From positions 1 through 64,000 of the forward strand of contig NZ_JAHHIT010000043.1 in NCBI RefSeq assembly GCF_024539675.1: DNA of 64,000 bases, written 5' to 3'. Origin of the DNA: Streptomyces hilarionis (GTDB taxonomy: Bacteria; Actinomycetota; Actinomycetes; Streptomycetales; Streptomycetaceae). The notes below the pieces were generated by a model. That model had not been told where the DNA came from, made no database searches, and was given only the letters and a program-made list of their open reading frames with translations. Made by a program: the position numbers and the translations under genes. Positions 36,849-45,432 of this stretch are shown here, piece by piece (position 1 is the first letter of the stretch; each line of letters opens with the position of its first letter).

Positions 36849-37319
36849 ATGACTGCGACGGACCCCGCGCTCACCGCACTCGCTCAGGGCTGGTGTGCCC
36901 TCTCTCTGCTGCACGGGAGGATCGAGGCCCACATCGAACGCGCACTACAGGCGAGCCACGACCTGAGCGTGCGCGAGTACTCCCTGCTCGACGTCCTCAG
37001 CAGGCAGCACGAGGGCGACGGCGGCCATCTACAGATGAAGCAGGTGGCCGACGCGGTGGTCCTCAGCCAGAGCGCGACCACCCGGCTGGTGACCCGGCTG
37101 GAGGACCGCGGGCTGCTGGAGCGCTACCTGTGCCCCACCGACCGCCGCGGCATCTACACCAACGTCACCGCCGCCGGCCTGACGCTGCTGGGCGAAGCCC
37201 GTCCGACCAACGACGCCGCGCTGCGTGAGGCTCTCGACGAGGCTGCCAGGAACCCGGAACTGGCCCCGCTCGTCAAGGTCGTGGAATCCCTCAAGGAGCC
37301 GGTGACGCTGCCTGCATAG
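36849..37319 (+). CDS. MarR-family transcriptional regulator
   Basis: 156-aa repressor-type regulator. The winged helix is about residues 35-105 (LSVREYSLLDVLSRQ, LQMKQVADAVVLSQSATTRLVTRLEDRGLLERYLCPTDRRGIYTNVT), which is the MarR DNA-recognition region. GGAGGAG precedes the ATG. It faces the MFS exporter across 144 bp where ATTGCA half-sites recur (36727, 36743 region, 36793), the likely operator. This is the classic repressor-exporter arrangement; the ligand is unknown. Confidence 0.92.
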   Translation: MTATDPALTALAQGWCALSLLHGRIEAHIERALQASHDLSVREYSLLDVLSRQHEGDGGHLQMKQVADAVVLSQSATTRLVTRLEDRGLLERYLCPTDRRGIYTNVTAAGLTLLGEARPTNDAALREALDEAARNPELAPLVKVVESLKEPVTLPA

Positions 37320-37329
37320 GGTGGCGGCC

Positions 37330-37782
37330 ATGGGAGATCTTGAGATACGGGCCGCCGTCGCCGAGGACGTCCCCGCGATCGTCGCGATGCTCGCGGACGA
37401 CGCCCTGGGCGCACAACGTGAGTCACCGGACGACCTCGGCCCTTACCTGGCCGCACTCGAGCGGCTCACCGCCGACCCGAACCAGCGCCTGGTCGTCGCC
37501 GTCCGGGAAGGACGCGTGGTCGGCACCCTCCAGCTGACGATCGTCCCGGGCCTGTCCCGGCGGGGCGCGACCCGGTCCATCGTCGAGGGGGTCCGCGTGC
37601 ACGCCGACGAGCGCGGCAGCGGGCTGGGCACGCGATTCATCGAGTGGGCCATCGAGGAATCACGGCAGGCCGGCTGCCAGTTGGTGCAGCTGACCTCCGA
37701 CAACACCCGCACCGACGCCCACCGCTTCTACGAACGGCTCGGCTTCGTCGCTTCCCACGTGGGCTTCAAGTTGCAGCTCTGA
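37330..37782 (+). CDS. GNAT-family N-acetyltransferase
   Basis: 150-aa single GNAT domain. It starts LEIRAAVAEDVPAIVAML, and the acetyl-CoA motif is VHADERGSGLGTRFIEWA, followed by TDAHRFYERLGFVASHVGFKL. Likely substrate is a small amine. It lies eleven bases downstream of the MarR gene and is probably cotranscribed. The ATG at 37330 is preferred to GTG 37321. Confidence 0.9.
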   Translation: MGDLEIRAAVAEDVPAIVAMLADDALGAQRESPDDLGPYLAALERLTADPNQRLVVAVREGRVVGTLQLTIVPGLSRRGATRSIVEGVRVHADERGSGLGTRFIEWAIEESRQAGCQLVQLTSDNTRTDAHRFYERLGFVASHVGFKLQL

Positions 37783-37822
37783 GAGCCCCGTTCGCAAAGC
37801 AGCACATCACGCTCGGCGGGGT

Positions 37823-37846
37823 GGGCTGTTTCACGTGAAACAGCCC
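37823..37846. terminator. Bidirectional hairpin built on a parS site
   Basis: A 24-bp perfect palindrome (GGGCTGTTTCAC and complement) followed by a run of C on the plus strand. It is located between the convergent GNAT and beta-lactamase-fold genes, where a terminator is expected. Confidence 0.65.
37828..37841. other. parS site (perfect)
   Basis: GTTTCACGTGAAAC at the centre of the hairpin between two convergent genes. Confidence 0.92.
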
Positions 37847-37864
37847 CCCCCCCGCCGCGTGCGT

Positions 37865-39250
37865 CTAGCCGATCCCCCGCCACCCCGCCGGATCGACGCC
37901 CCCGGGCACTGCGGCGCTCTCCTCGTACGGCCGGCGCGTGAACACGAACGACGCCAGGTCGAGGTGCTCCACGCTCCCGTCCGCCCGCCGCACCACCCGC
38001 AGGATCTCTCCCGCGTAGTAGCCGTCCAGTCCGGTCCAGGTCCCGTCTCCGTTCGGCCGGAACCGCGAGCGCCTGCCACCGCCGGACACAGGCCCCAGGG
38101 ACAGCAGCCCGTCGGCGGTCACCCGCAGAGCGATGGGACTGGTTCCCCAGTGCCACTGCCCCGCCAGTTCCAGAATGGAGTCAGCGGCCTCGGACAGAGG
38201 CCGCCACGGCTCGGGGATCCGTGGCTCGGACTCGGCGACGATCCGGACGAGATCGGCCGCCACCTGGGACGTCATCAGCCCCGACGTGCAGTTCGCGAGC
38301 ACGACCGCGGCCACGTCGTCCTCAACGCCTACGAGGAGCGTGGCCAGAAAGCCGGGGACCGAGCCGGAATGGCCGACGAGCAGCCGTCCGTCCCGGTGCT
38401 GGATCTGCAGTCCCAGCCCGTACGACGCGCCGTCCGCCAGCTCCGCCGGTCCCGCCGGCGCCGCGGGCGTCCCCATCTCGCGCAGTGTCTCCACGCTCAG
38501 CACCCGGTCGTCGCCCCGCGCCAGAAAGACGGCGAACCGCGCGAGGTCGCCGGTGGTGGACCAGAGCTGTCCGGCCGGCGCCATCCGTCCGAAGTCCTCG
38601 GCGGGCTCCGGCAGCATGACGTCGGCCCAGGGGTGCACCGCCCAGCCGCCCGCGGCCGGGGCCTGGGGGTGAGCGCTCGTGCGGCGAAGCTCCAGAGGTT
38701 CGAGGACTTCGCGCCGCAGCACCTCGTCCCACGGCTCCCCGCGAAGCCGTTCCACCAGTGCCCCCAGCACGGTGTAGCCGGGGTTCGAGTAGTGGAACCG
38801 GCGGCCGGCCGGATGCGGGGCCGCCCGTTCGCCCAGGACGTCGGCGAGTTCGGGCCGCAGGGAGCCCGGGGTCCGTTCCCACCACGGACCGGGCGTCTCG
38901 GCCGCCAGCCCGCCGGTGTGCGCGAGCAGCTCGGCGATGGTGGCCTCGCCGACGCCCGTCCCGGGCAGGTGCTTCTCCAGCGGGTCGCCGAGATCCAGCA
39001 GCCCTTCGTCCCGCAGTCGCAGGACGAGGACGGCGGTGAAGGTCTTGGTGAGGGAGCCGATACGGTACTGCACGTTCTCGTCCGGGCCGTGGCCTTCGAC
39101 GGAGCTCCGCGCCCCGTGCCACACGGTTCGCCCGCCCCTCACGACGGCGGCGACGAGCGACGGCGCCCGCCCTTCGGTCTGCGCCACGGCGATCCTGTGC
39201 AGCAGCGCACGCCGGGTGCCGGGCAGCAGCTCTTCCTGAGGTGTCGTCAT
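37865..39250 (-). CDS. Serine hydrolase, beta-lactamase class C fold
   Basis: 461-aa predicted cytoplasmic protein (no signal peptide). The catalytic motif SxxK is in RIGSLTKTFTAVLVL; the YxN motif is in HYSNPGYTVLGALVERL; the third motif is HSGSVPG. These match the class C beta-lactamase / DD-peptidase / esterase family (PF00144). The C-terminal 110 residues form an extra domain. Substrate is unknown; esterase or D-aminopeptidase activity is possible. Start from ATG 39250. Confidence 0.9.
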   Translation of the reverse strand: MTTPQEELLPGTRRALLHRIAVAQTEGRAPSLVAAVVRGGRTVWHGARSSVEGHGPDENVQYRIGSLTKTFTAVLVLRLRDEGLLDLGDPLEKHLPGTGVGEATIAELLAHTGGLAAETPGPWWERTPGSLRPELADVLGERAAPHPAGRRFHYSNPGYTVLGALVERLRGEPWDEVLRREVLEPLELRRTSAHPQAPAAGGWAVHPWADVMLPEPAEDFGRMAPAGQLWSTTGDLARFAVFLARGDDRVLSVETLREMGTPAAPAGPAELADGASYGLGLQIQHRDGRLLVGHSGSVPGFLATLLVGVEDDVAAVVLANCTSGLMTSQVAADLVRIVAESEPRIPEPWRPLSEAADSILELAGQWHWGTSPIALRVTADGLLSLGPVSGGGRRSRFRPNGDGTWTGLDGYYAGEILRVVRRADGSVEHLDLASFVFTRRPYEESAAVPGGVDPAGWRGIG

Positions 39251-39454
39251 GGGGTCAGTCCACCCGGCGCCGCCACCGACGTCGAATCCATTTCGCTCCG
39301 GTCGCCCAGGACGTGTCCGCCGACGCGACGTACGTCAGCTCGACACGTCCGCGCGTACCGTCCCCCTGGCCGGGCCCCGGCCCGGAGACCGGCTTGTGCG
39401 AGACGACCCCGTGCGCGGCCCAACCCGCGGGCGGGCCCGGGGAGATCGACGGGA

Positions 39455-40948
39455 TCAGGTCTGCGCCATGTCCACGAAGCGTGAGTAGTGACCCTGGAAA
39501 GCGACCGTGATCGTGGCCGTGGGGCCGTTACGGTGCTTGCCCACGATGATGTCCGCCTCGCCCGCGCGCGGGGACTCCTTCTCGTAGGCGTCCTCGCGGT
39601 GCAACAGGATGACCATGTCGGCGTCCTGCTCGATGGAGCCGGACTCACGCAGGTCGGACACCATCGGCTTCTTGTCCGTGCGCTGCTCGGGACCACGGTT
39701 GAGCTGCGAGAGCGCGATCACGGGCACCTCGAGCTCCTTGGCCAGCAGCTTGAGGTTACGGGACATGTCCGAGACCTCCTGCTGACGGCTCTCGGAGCGC
39801 TTGGAGCCGCCGGCCTGCATCAGCTGGAGATAGTCGATGATCACGAGCTTGATGTCGTTGCGCTGCTTCAGACGACGGCACTTCGCACGGATCTCCATCA
39901 TCGACAGGTTCGGGGAGTCGTCGATGTAGAGCGGCGCGGAGGACACCTCGGGCATCCTGCGCGCCAGACGCGTCCAGTCCTCGTCCGTCATCGTGCCCGA
40001 CCGCATGTGGTGCAGGGCGACCCGGGCCTCCGCGGACAGCAGACGCATCGCGATTTCGTTGCGCCCCATTTCCAGGGAGAAGATGACGCTCGGCAGGTTG
40101 TGTTTGATCGACGCCGCACGCGCGAAGTCCAGCGCCAGCGTGGACTTGCCCATGGCGGGACGGGCCGCGATGACGATCATCTGCCCCGGGTGGAGCCCGT
40201 TGGTGAGCGAGTCGAGGTCGGTGAAACCGGTGGGGACGCCCGTCATCTCGCCGCTGCGCGAGCCGATCGCCTCGATCTCGTCGAGGGCGCCCTCCATGAT
40301 GTCGCCGAGCGGGAGGTAGTCCTCGCTGGTGCGCTGCTCGGTGACCGCGTAGATCTCCGCCTGAGCCCGGTTGACGATCTCGTCGACGTCGTCGTCGCCC
40401 GCGTATCCCATCTGCGTGATGCGGGTGCCGGCCTCCACCAGGCGGCGCAGGACCGCTCGCTCGTGGACGATCTCCGCGTAGTACTCGGCGTTGGCGGCGG
40501 TCGGCACCGTCTGGACAAGGGTGTGCAGATAGGACGCGCCGCCGATCTTGTTGATCTCGCCGCGCTTGGTGAGCTCGGCGGCGATCGTGATCGGGTCGGC
40601 CGGCTCGCCCTTGGCGTAGACGTCGAGGATCGCCTGGTAGATCGTCTCGTGCGCGGGCTTGTAGAAGTCGTGGCCCTTGAGCACCTCGACCACGTCGGCG
40701 ATGGCGTCCTTGGACAGGAGCATGCCGCCGAGGACGGACTGCTCTGCGTCGAGGTCCTGGGGCGGCACCCGTTCGAAGGGGGTTCCCCCGCCTTCCCACT
40801 CTCCGGTGTCGCGCCCGCGATCATGCCGGTCGTCCCGGCCACGACCGCCACGGCCGCCGTCACCGTCGCCGCGTCGGCGGGAAGCAGGGAGACGATCGCT
40901 GGGGCCGCTGTCGGCCCACGGGTCGTCCAAGGGCTCGGAAATGCTCAA
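39455..40948 (-). CDS. dnaB: Replicative DNA helicase
   Basis: 497-aa ring helicase that unwinds DNA at the replication fork. The N-terminal domain starts at PFERVPPQDLDAEQSVLGGMLLSKDAI. Walker A is ARPAMGKST near residue 264, Walker B is KLVIIDYLQLM, and SLEMGRNEIAMRLLSAE, LSQLNRGPE and GSIEQDADMVILLHRED are diagnostic. There is no intein. A disordered, Arg/Gly/Asp-rich stretch fills residues 8-55. The TTG at 40948 follows GGAGGAGG by eight bases; upstream frames to 41125 lack a ribosome site. DnaA boxes lie just upstream. Confidence 0.97.
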   Translation of the reverse strand: MSISEPLDDPWADSGPSDRLPASRRRGDGDGGRGGRGRDDRHDRGRDTGEWEGGGTPFERVPPQDLDAEQSVLGGMLLSKDAIADVVEVLKGHDFYKPAHETIYQAILDVYAKGEPADPITIAAELTKRGEINKIGGASYLHTLVQTVPTAANAEYYAEIVHERAVLRRLVEAGTRITQMGYAGDDDVDEIVNRAQAEIYAVTEQRTSEDYLPLGDIMEGALDEIEAIGSRSGEMTGVPTGFTDLDSLTNGLHPGQMIVIAARPAMGKSTLALDFARAASIKHNLPSVIFSLEMGRNEIAMRLLSAEARVALHHMRSGTMTDEDWTRLARRMPEVSSAPLYIDDSPNLSMMEIRAKCRRLKQRNDIKLVIIDYLQLMQAGGSKRSESRQQEVSDMSRNLKLLAKELEVPVIALSQLNRGPEQRTDKKPMVSDLRESGSIEQDADMVILLHREDAYEKESPRAGEADIIVGKHRNGPTATITVAFQGHYSRFVDMAQT

Positions 40949-41130
40949 CCGAGCCACCTCCTCCCGTCCGCCGAGCGGACCTCGCCGTGCCTCTTTTCTA
41001 CGGCACGACACTGACAATTGAGAGGCCCAACTCCGTTTGTGGCGCGTCGTTTTTGTGCGGGTTTCTTCGGCCGACGTACGGAGCGGGCGCCGGACCACGG
41101 TAGGCCCGCGGGCACCTTCAGCCAATCTGG

Positions 41131-41219
41131 TTATCCACAGGGCATGTGGACGACGCCCCCAATGCTGTGGACAACCCTGCGAAACCTGTGCACGAGCCGG
41201 TGGACAGCCCTGTGAACAA
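41131..41219. promoter_or_regulatory. Cluster of DnaA boxes upstream of dnaB
   Basis: Perfect TTATCCACA at 41131-41139 and perfect TTGTCCACA (as TGTGGACAA) at 41166-41174, plus one-mismatch boxes TGTGGACGA at 41145-41153 and TGTGAACAA at 41211-41219. A further TGTGGACGA is at 41385-41393, in the MATE promoter. They lie 180-270 bp upstream of the dnaB start. Confidence 0.65.
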
Positions 41220-41370
41220 GCCCTCTACTTTTCTTTCCGATCTCCTCTGACCTGCACTTTCCTCATCCACCGGCTGTGCAGAAGAAAAAGTTGCCCTATC
41301 GGGCCAAGATCTCTTCGAACGCAGCGCGAGCGGGTGGGCCACCGACGCAGAGGTAAGGGTCACAGGTGGA

Positions 41371-41400
41371 TTGCATCTCTTACCTGTGGACGATTAGATT
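41371..41400 (+). promoter_or_regulatory. Promoter of the MATE gene, probably leaderless
   Basis: TTGCAT (41371-41376) and TAGATT (41395-41400) are 18 bases apart. The MATE ATG at 41408 begins seven bases after the -10, and no ribosome site is visible, so transcription probably starts at or next to the ATG. Confidence 0.5.
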
Positions 41401-41407
41401 GGTGCTC

Positions 41408-42745
41408 ATGACACAGGCTCCCGCGCCCCCCAAGGCCGCCCGGCGACAGCACGACCGAGAGATCGTCGCACTGGCCGTCCCGGCGTTCGGCGCGCTGGTC
41501 GCCGAGCCGCTGTTCGTGATGGCCGACAGCGCCATCGTGGGGCACCTGGGCACCGCCCAGCTGGCCGGTCTCGGCGTCGCCTCGGCTCTTCTCACCACAG
41601 CCGTCAGTGTCTTCGTCTTCCTCGCCTACGCCACCACCGCCGCCGTCGCGCGCCGCGTGGGCGCCGACGACCTTCCGGCGGCCATTCGGCAGGGTATGGA
41701 CGGCATCTGGCTGGCGCTCCTGCTCGGAGCCGTGGTGATCGCGGCCGTTCTGCCCACCGCCCCGACCCTCGTGCAGCTCTTCGGCGCCTCGGACACGGCG
41801 GCTCCCTATGCGACGACCTATCTGCGCATCTCGGCTCTCGGCATCCCGGCCATGCTCGTCGTGCTGGCATCGACCGGTGTGCTGCGCGGCCTCCAGAACA
41901 CGAGAACACCTCTCTATGTCGCCGTCGCGGGGTTTCTCGCCAACGCCGTTCTGAACGCCGCCCTCGTCTACGGGGCCGGTCTGGGCATCGCCGGCTCCGC
42001 CTGGGGCACCGTCATCGCCCAGTGGGGCATGGCCGTGGTCTACCTCGTGGTGGTCGTACGAGGAGCCCGCCGCCACGGCGCGTCCCTGCGACCCGACGCA
42101 GCGGGCATCAAGGCGTCTGCCCAGGCGGGCGCCCCCCTACTGGTACGCACGCTCTCGCTGCGAGCGATCCTTCTGATCGCCACCGCAGTGGCCGCCCGCC
42201 TCGGGGACGACGCCATCGCGGCCCACCAGATCGCTCTGGCCCTGTGGAGCCTGCTCGCCTTCGCCCTAGACGCCATCGCCATCGCGGGGCAGGCCATCAT
42301 CGGGCGCTACCTCGGCGCCGACGACGCCCAGGGCGCTCGGGACGTCTGCCGACGGATGGTCGAGTGGGGCATCGCCGTAGGGGTCCTCCTCGGCCTGCTG
42401 GTCGTGCTCGCCAGACCGCTGTTCCTGCCCCTGTTCACCGGCGATCCGTCCGTGAAGGACGCGGCACTGCCGGCCCTTCTCGTGGTGGCGCTCTCCCAGC
42501 CCGTTTGCGGCGTCGTGTTCGTACTGGACGGTGTGCTGATGGGAGCGGGCGACGGACCGTATCTGGCCTGGGCGATGGTGTTCACTCTGGCCGTGTTCAC
42601 TCCGGCAGCCCTGCTGGTACCGGTTCTCGGAGGCGGTCTCACCGCTGTGTGGGGGGCGATGACGCTGATGATGGTCGTGCGGATGCTGACCCTCTGGGTG
42701 CGCGCTCGCTCCGGCCGCTGGGTCGTCACCGGCGCGGCTCGCTGA
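41408..42745 (+). CDS. MATE-family multidrug/metabolite exporter
   Basis: 445-aa membrane transporter with 12 predicted helices in two similar halves (REIVALAVPAFGALVAEPLFVMADSAIVGHLGTAQLAGLGVASALLTTA; later ATAVAARLGDDAIAAHQIALALWSLLAFALDAIAIAGQAIIGRYLGADD). It matches the DinF-like branch of the MATE family, which exports compounds using H+ or Na+ gradients. It is convergent with rplI across two parS sites and a hairpin. Substrate unknown. Confidence 0.93.
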   Translation: MTQAPAPPKAARRQHDREIVALAVPAFGALVAEPLFVMADSAIVGHLGTAQLAGLGVASALLTTAVSVFVFLAYATTAAVARRVGADDLPAAIRQGMDGIWLALLLGAVVIAAVLPTAPTLVQLFGASDTAAPYATTYLRISALGIPAMLVVLASTGVLRGLQNTRTPLYVAVAGFLANAVLNAALVYGAGLGIAGSAWGTVIAQWGMAVVYLVVVVRGARRHGASLRPDAAGIKASAQAGAPLLVRTLSLRAILLIATAVAARLGDDAIAAHQIALALWSLLAFALDAIAIAGQAIIGRYLGADDAQGARDVCRRMVEWGIAVGVLLGLLVVLARPLFLPLFTGDPSVKDAALPALLVVALSQPVCGVVFVLDGVLMGAGDGPYLAWAMVFTLAVFTPAALLVPVLGGGLTAVWGAMTLMMVVRMLTLWVRARSGRWVVTGAAR

Positions 42746-42747
42746 CC

Positions 42748-42761
42748 GTTTCACGTGAAAC
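42748..42761. other. parS site (perfect)
   Basis: GTTTCACGTGAAAC two bases after the MATE stop. Confidence 0.92.
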
Positions 42762-42783
42762 GGACGGCGGGCCCCGGTGCCGC

Positions 42784-42797
42784 GTTTCACGTGAAAC
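42784..42797. other. parS site (perfect) in a longer palindrome
   Basis: GTTTCACGTGAAAC inside a 26-bp perfect palindrome (42778-42803), 36 bp from the previous site. Confidence 0.92.
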
Positions 42798-42807
42798 GCG
42801 GCAAGCG

Positions 42808-42840
42808 GAAGGGGCCGCACCCCGTGGGTACGGCCCCTTC
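42808..42840. terminator. Bidirectional terminator between MATE and rplI
   Basis: GAAGGGGCCG and CGGCCCCTTC form a 10-bp stem; an inner ACCC-GGGT adds 4 bp. Confidence 0.8.
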
Positions 42841-42866
42841 GTGGCTCTTCGAGCCGAACGCGGCGA

Positions 42867-43313
42867 TCAGGCCGCGACAACCTCGATGCTGACCTTGGCG
42901 GCAACCTCGGGGTGCAGACGCACGGACGTCTCGTGGGCGCCCAGCGTCTTGATCGGCGAGCCGAGCTCGATGCGGCGCTTGTCGACCTCGGGGCCACCGG
43001 AAGCCTTGATCGCCGAAGCGACGTCGGCCTGGGTGACGGAACCGAAGAGACGACCGGCGTCGCCGGAGCGAACGGCCAGACGGACCTTGACGCCCTCGAG
43101 CTGGGCCTTCACAGCGTTGGCCTGCTCGATGGTCTGGATCTCGTGGATCTTGCGAGCACGACGGATCTGCTCGACGTCCTTCTCGCCGCCCTTGGTCCAG
43201 CGGATCGCGAAGTTCCGCGGGATCAGGTAGTTGCGAGCGTAGCCGTCCTTGACGTCGACGACGTCGCCAGCGGCACCGAGGCCGGAGACCTCGTGGGTGA
43301 GGATGATCTTCAT
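42867..43313 (-). CDS. rplI: 50S ribosomal protein L9
   Basis: 148-aa protein of the large subunit. The N-terminus [32 protein letters not shown] is the rRNA-binding L9 signature; a long helix joins it to the C-terminal domain ([15 protein letters not shown]). It is the last gene of the rpsF-ssb-rpsR-rplI operon, 18 bp after rpsR. Confidence 0.98.
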   Translation of the reverse strand: MKIILTHEVSGLGAAGDVVDVKDGYARNYLIPRNFAIRWTKGGEKDVEQIRRARKIHEIQTIEQANAVKAQLEGVKVRLAVRSGDAGRLFGSVTQADVASAIKASGGPEVDKRRIELGSPIKTLGAHETSVRLHPEVAAKVSIEVVAA

Positions 43314-43331
43314 TTGTCGGTCACCCTTCCC

Positions 43332-43568
43332 TTATCGCGCCTGGGCGGTGTAGGGCAGCAGCGCCATCTCACGGCTGTTCTTCACGGCCGTGGCGACGTC
43401 ACGCTGGTGCTGCGTGCAGTTGCCGGTCACGCGGCGGGCACGGATCTTGCCGCGGTCGGAAATGAACTTCCGCAGCATGTTCGTGTCCTTGTAGTCCACG
43501 TACGTGACCTTGTCCTTGCAGAATGCGCAGACCTTCTTCTTAGGCTTGCGCACAGGCGGCTTCGCCAT
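43332..43568 (-). CDS. rpsR: 30S ribosomal protein S18 (Cys-containing form)
   Basis: 78-aa protein ([30 protein letters not shown]...). It keeps the pattern C-x2-C (VCAFCKDK) and a third Cys followed by x2-H (NCTQHQ), the zinc-binding-type (C+) version. Streptomyces often has a zinc-independent paralogue elsewhere, controlled by Zur. Its neighbours ssb and rplI fit the standard operon. Confidence 0.98.
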   Translation of the reverse strand: MAKPPVRKPKKKVCAFCKDKVTYVDYKDTNMLRKFISDRGKIRARRVTGNCTQHQRDVATAVKNSREMALLPYTAQAR

Positions 43569-43649
43569 GGTGTTTCTCCTGTGTGATCAAGAAGTGGGGA
43601 TACGACCCGCCCTCAACCCGACCGGGCCCGGACATCCGGGCCCGTGGGC

Positions 43650-44255
43650 CTAGAAGGGGGGTTCGTCCGAGTAGCCGCCGCCGCTGCCGCTGCCGCCGCC
43701 GGAGTTTCCACCCCAGCCGCCGCCACCGCCACTGCCGCCCTGGTTGCCACCGGCGGGAGCGCCGGTCGCCCACGGGTCGTCGGCGGGAGCGCCGCCGCCC
43801 TGCTGGCCGCCGCCGGAGTTCCCACCCCAGCTGCCGCCACCCTGGCCGCCACCGCCGCCGTAACCACCCTGGCCGCCCTGGCCACCGCGGCCGGAAGCCT
43901 TGGTGACCTTGGCCGTGGCACTGCGAAGGCTGGCGCCGACTTCCTCGACGTCCAGCTCGTAGACCGTGCGCTTGACGCCCTCACGGTCCTCGTAGGACCG
44001 CTGCTTCAGCCGGCCCTGCACGATGACGCGCATGCCTCGCTGAAGCGACTCCGCGACGTTCTCCGCCGCCTGACGCCAGACCGAGCAGGTCAGGAACAGG
44101 CTCTCGCCGTCCTTCCACTCGTTCGTCTGGCGGTCGAAGGTGCGGGGAGTGGACGCGACACGGAACTTCGCGACCGCCGCACCGGAGGGGGTGAAGCGCA
44201 GCTCGGGGTCGTCGACAAGATTGCCGACAACCGTGATGACGGTCTCGCCTGCCAT
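43650..44255 (-). CDS. ssb: Single-stranded DNA-binding protein SsbA
   Basis: 201-aa tetrameric protein that coats single-stranded DNA during replication and repair. The OB fold is residues 1-112 ([55 protein letters not shown]). A Gly-rich linker (about 120-190) leads to the tip DEPPF, which binds partner proteins. Sited between rpsF and rpsR as usual. Confidence 0.98.
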   Translation of the reverse strand: MAGETVITVVGNLVDDPELRFTPSGAAVAKFRVASTPRTFDRQTNEWKDGESLFLTCSVWRQAAENVAESLQRGMRVIVQGRLKQRSYEDREGVKRTVYELDVEEVGASLRSATAKVTKASGRGGQGGQGGYGGGGGQGGGSWGGNSGGGQQGGGAPADDPWATGAPAGGNQGGSGGGGGWGGNSGGGSGSGGGYSDEPPF

Positions 44256-44333
44256 GGGGGAACCTCTCGGCGGGTTTGCTGCTGGCTGCTAGTGCTGCTA
44301 CTCAGAATCCCGAGATCGGCTGAGCTCGTGAGC

Positions 44334-44624
44334 TCAGTGGGTCTCGGGACGGAGGACCTTGGTCCGGAGGACCGACTCGTTCAGGTTCATCTGGCGGTCG
44401 AGCTCCTTGACGACCGCAGGCTCGGCCTGCAGGTCGATGACCGAGTAGATGCCCTCGGGCTTCTTCTTGATCTCGTACGAGAGACGACGGCGGCCCCAGG
44501 TGTCGACCTTCTCGACCTTTCCGTTGCCCTCGCGGACGACGGAGAGGAAGTTCTCGATCAGCGGGGAGACAGCGCGCTCCTCGAGATCGGGGTCGAGGAT
44601 GACCATCACTTCGTAGTGACGCAT
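44334..44624 (-). CDS. rpsF: 30S ribosomal protein S6
   Basis: 96-aa protein ([64 protein letters not shown]), clearly S6. It binds S18 on the ribosome, and they are encoded together. AAAGGAGGTG lies 8-15 bases before the ATG. The leader contains a 7-bp hairpin (GCCACGG and complement, about 44652-44670) that could hold an S6:S18 autoregulatory fold; I cannot verify this by eye. Confidence 0.98.
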
Positions 44625-44910
44625 GTGGAACCCACCTCCTTTGGACTCAGCGGCCACGGTCGATCCGTGGCAGGAGGGTTGTGATGCGTACGCAACGGTA
44701 TCGGCCGCCACTGACAATGGGGGTCGGCAGGCGACTTCCCCGGTCTGAGCTGGGTGGACTCCCTGGCTCTGGCTGGGCAGACACCGGTGCAGAGGGTACA
44801 GACTACCTGCACACGCGCTTCCGGTTGAAATCCGGCGTGGTTGACCCTCAATCTGTACACGTCGGGTGTGTATGGCGCTACGATGCGCCGCGTTCCGCAG
44901 GAGGTGCCCT

Positions 44911-45222
44911 ATGGCACAGACATTGCGACCGAACACCGCCGGTTCTCTCTTCGCCACCGACGGCAAGCCCCATCCCCTCCAGGACACGCTGCTCGCGGTG
45001 ACGCTGGTGCTGGGTGTGACGGCCTTCATCACGTCGTTCTTCTACAGCCTGCATCTGCTCAGCTCCTGGGCCGGACTCGTGGGAATCCTGACCGGCGCCT
45101 ACGGGCAGTGGATCTCCGAGACCACGCGCGAGCGTTTCGGCCTCATTCTCGGTCTCGGCGCCTCGGGCGTCGGTTTCTTCCTCGGCATGGCGCACGGCGG
45201 GCTCTTCGGCGGAATCTGGTGA
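44911..45222 (+). CDS. Small membrane protein of unknown function
   Basis: 103-aa protein with three likely helices (about 26-50, 53-66, 76-100), starting [44 protein letters not shown] do not recognise the family. It is divergent from rpsF. CAGGAGGTG lies before the ATG, and a hairpin follows the stop. Confidence 0.8.
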
Positions 45223-45299
45223 CCTCACCGGCACCGGCCCGGACACCGGCGACCCCGCCCTCCCCGAAGGGCTCGTAGGCGCCTGTGGACCCACACGCC

Positions 45300-45326
45300 A
45301 CGCCCCGGCCGCACGAAGGCCGGGGC
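45300..45326 (+). terminator. Hairpin after the small membrane-protein gene
   Basis: CGCCCCGGCC and GGCCGGGGCG form a 10-bp stem with a 7-nt loop. Confidence 0.75.
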
Positions 45327-45432
45327 GCAGGTGGCGTACGCCCAGTGAGGCCGCTCGCACGGCGCAGTAGGCTTCGGCGCGAGAGCCGGAGCCCCTACCC
45401 ATGGGGACACCCCAGCCCGAGGAGCGCCCCGA

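Larger units (their letters stand above)
40949..41407. other. 459-bp divergent regulatory region dnaB / MATE
   Basis: No supported gene. It holds the dnaB promoter, the DnaA-box cluster and the MATE promoter, and an AGGTAAG...CTTACCT inverted repeat (about 41351-41387) over the latter. Confidence 0.6.

Noticed and set aside
41131..41393. dnaB-upstream boxes as oriC
   Set aside because: Four or five boxes only, and the expected dnaA-dnaN neighbours are missing.
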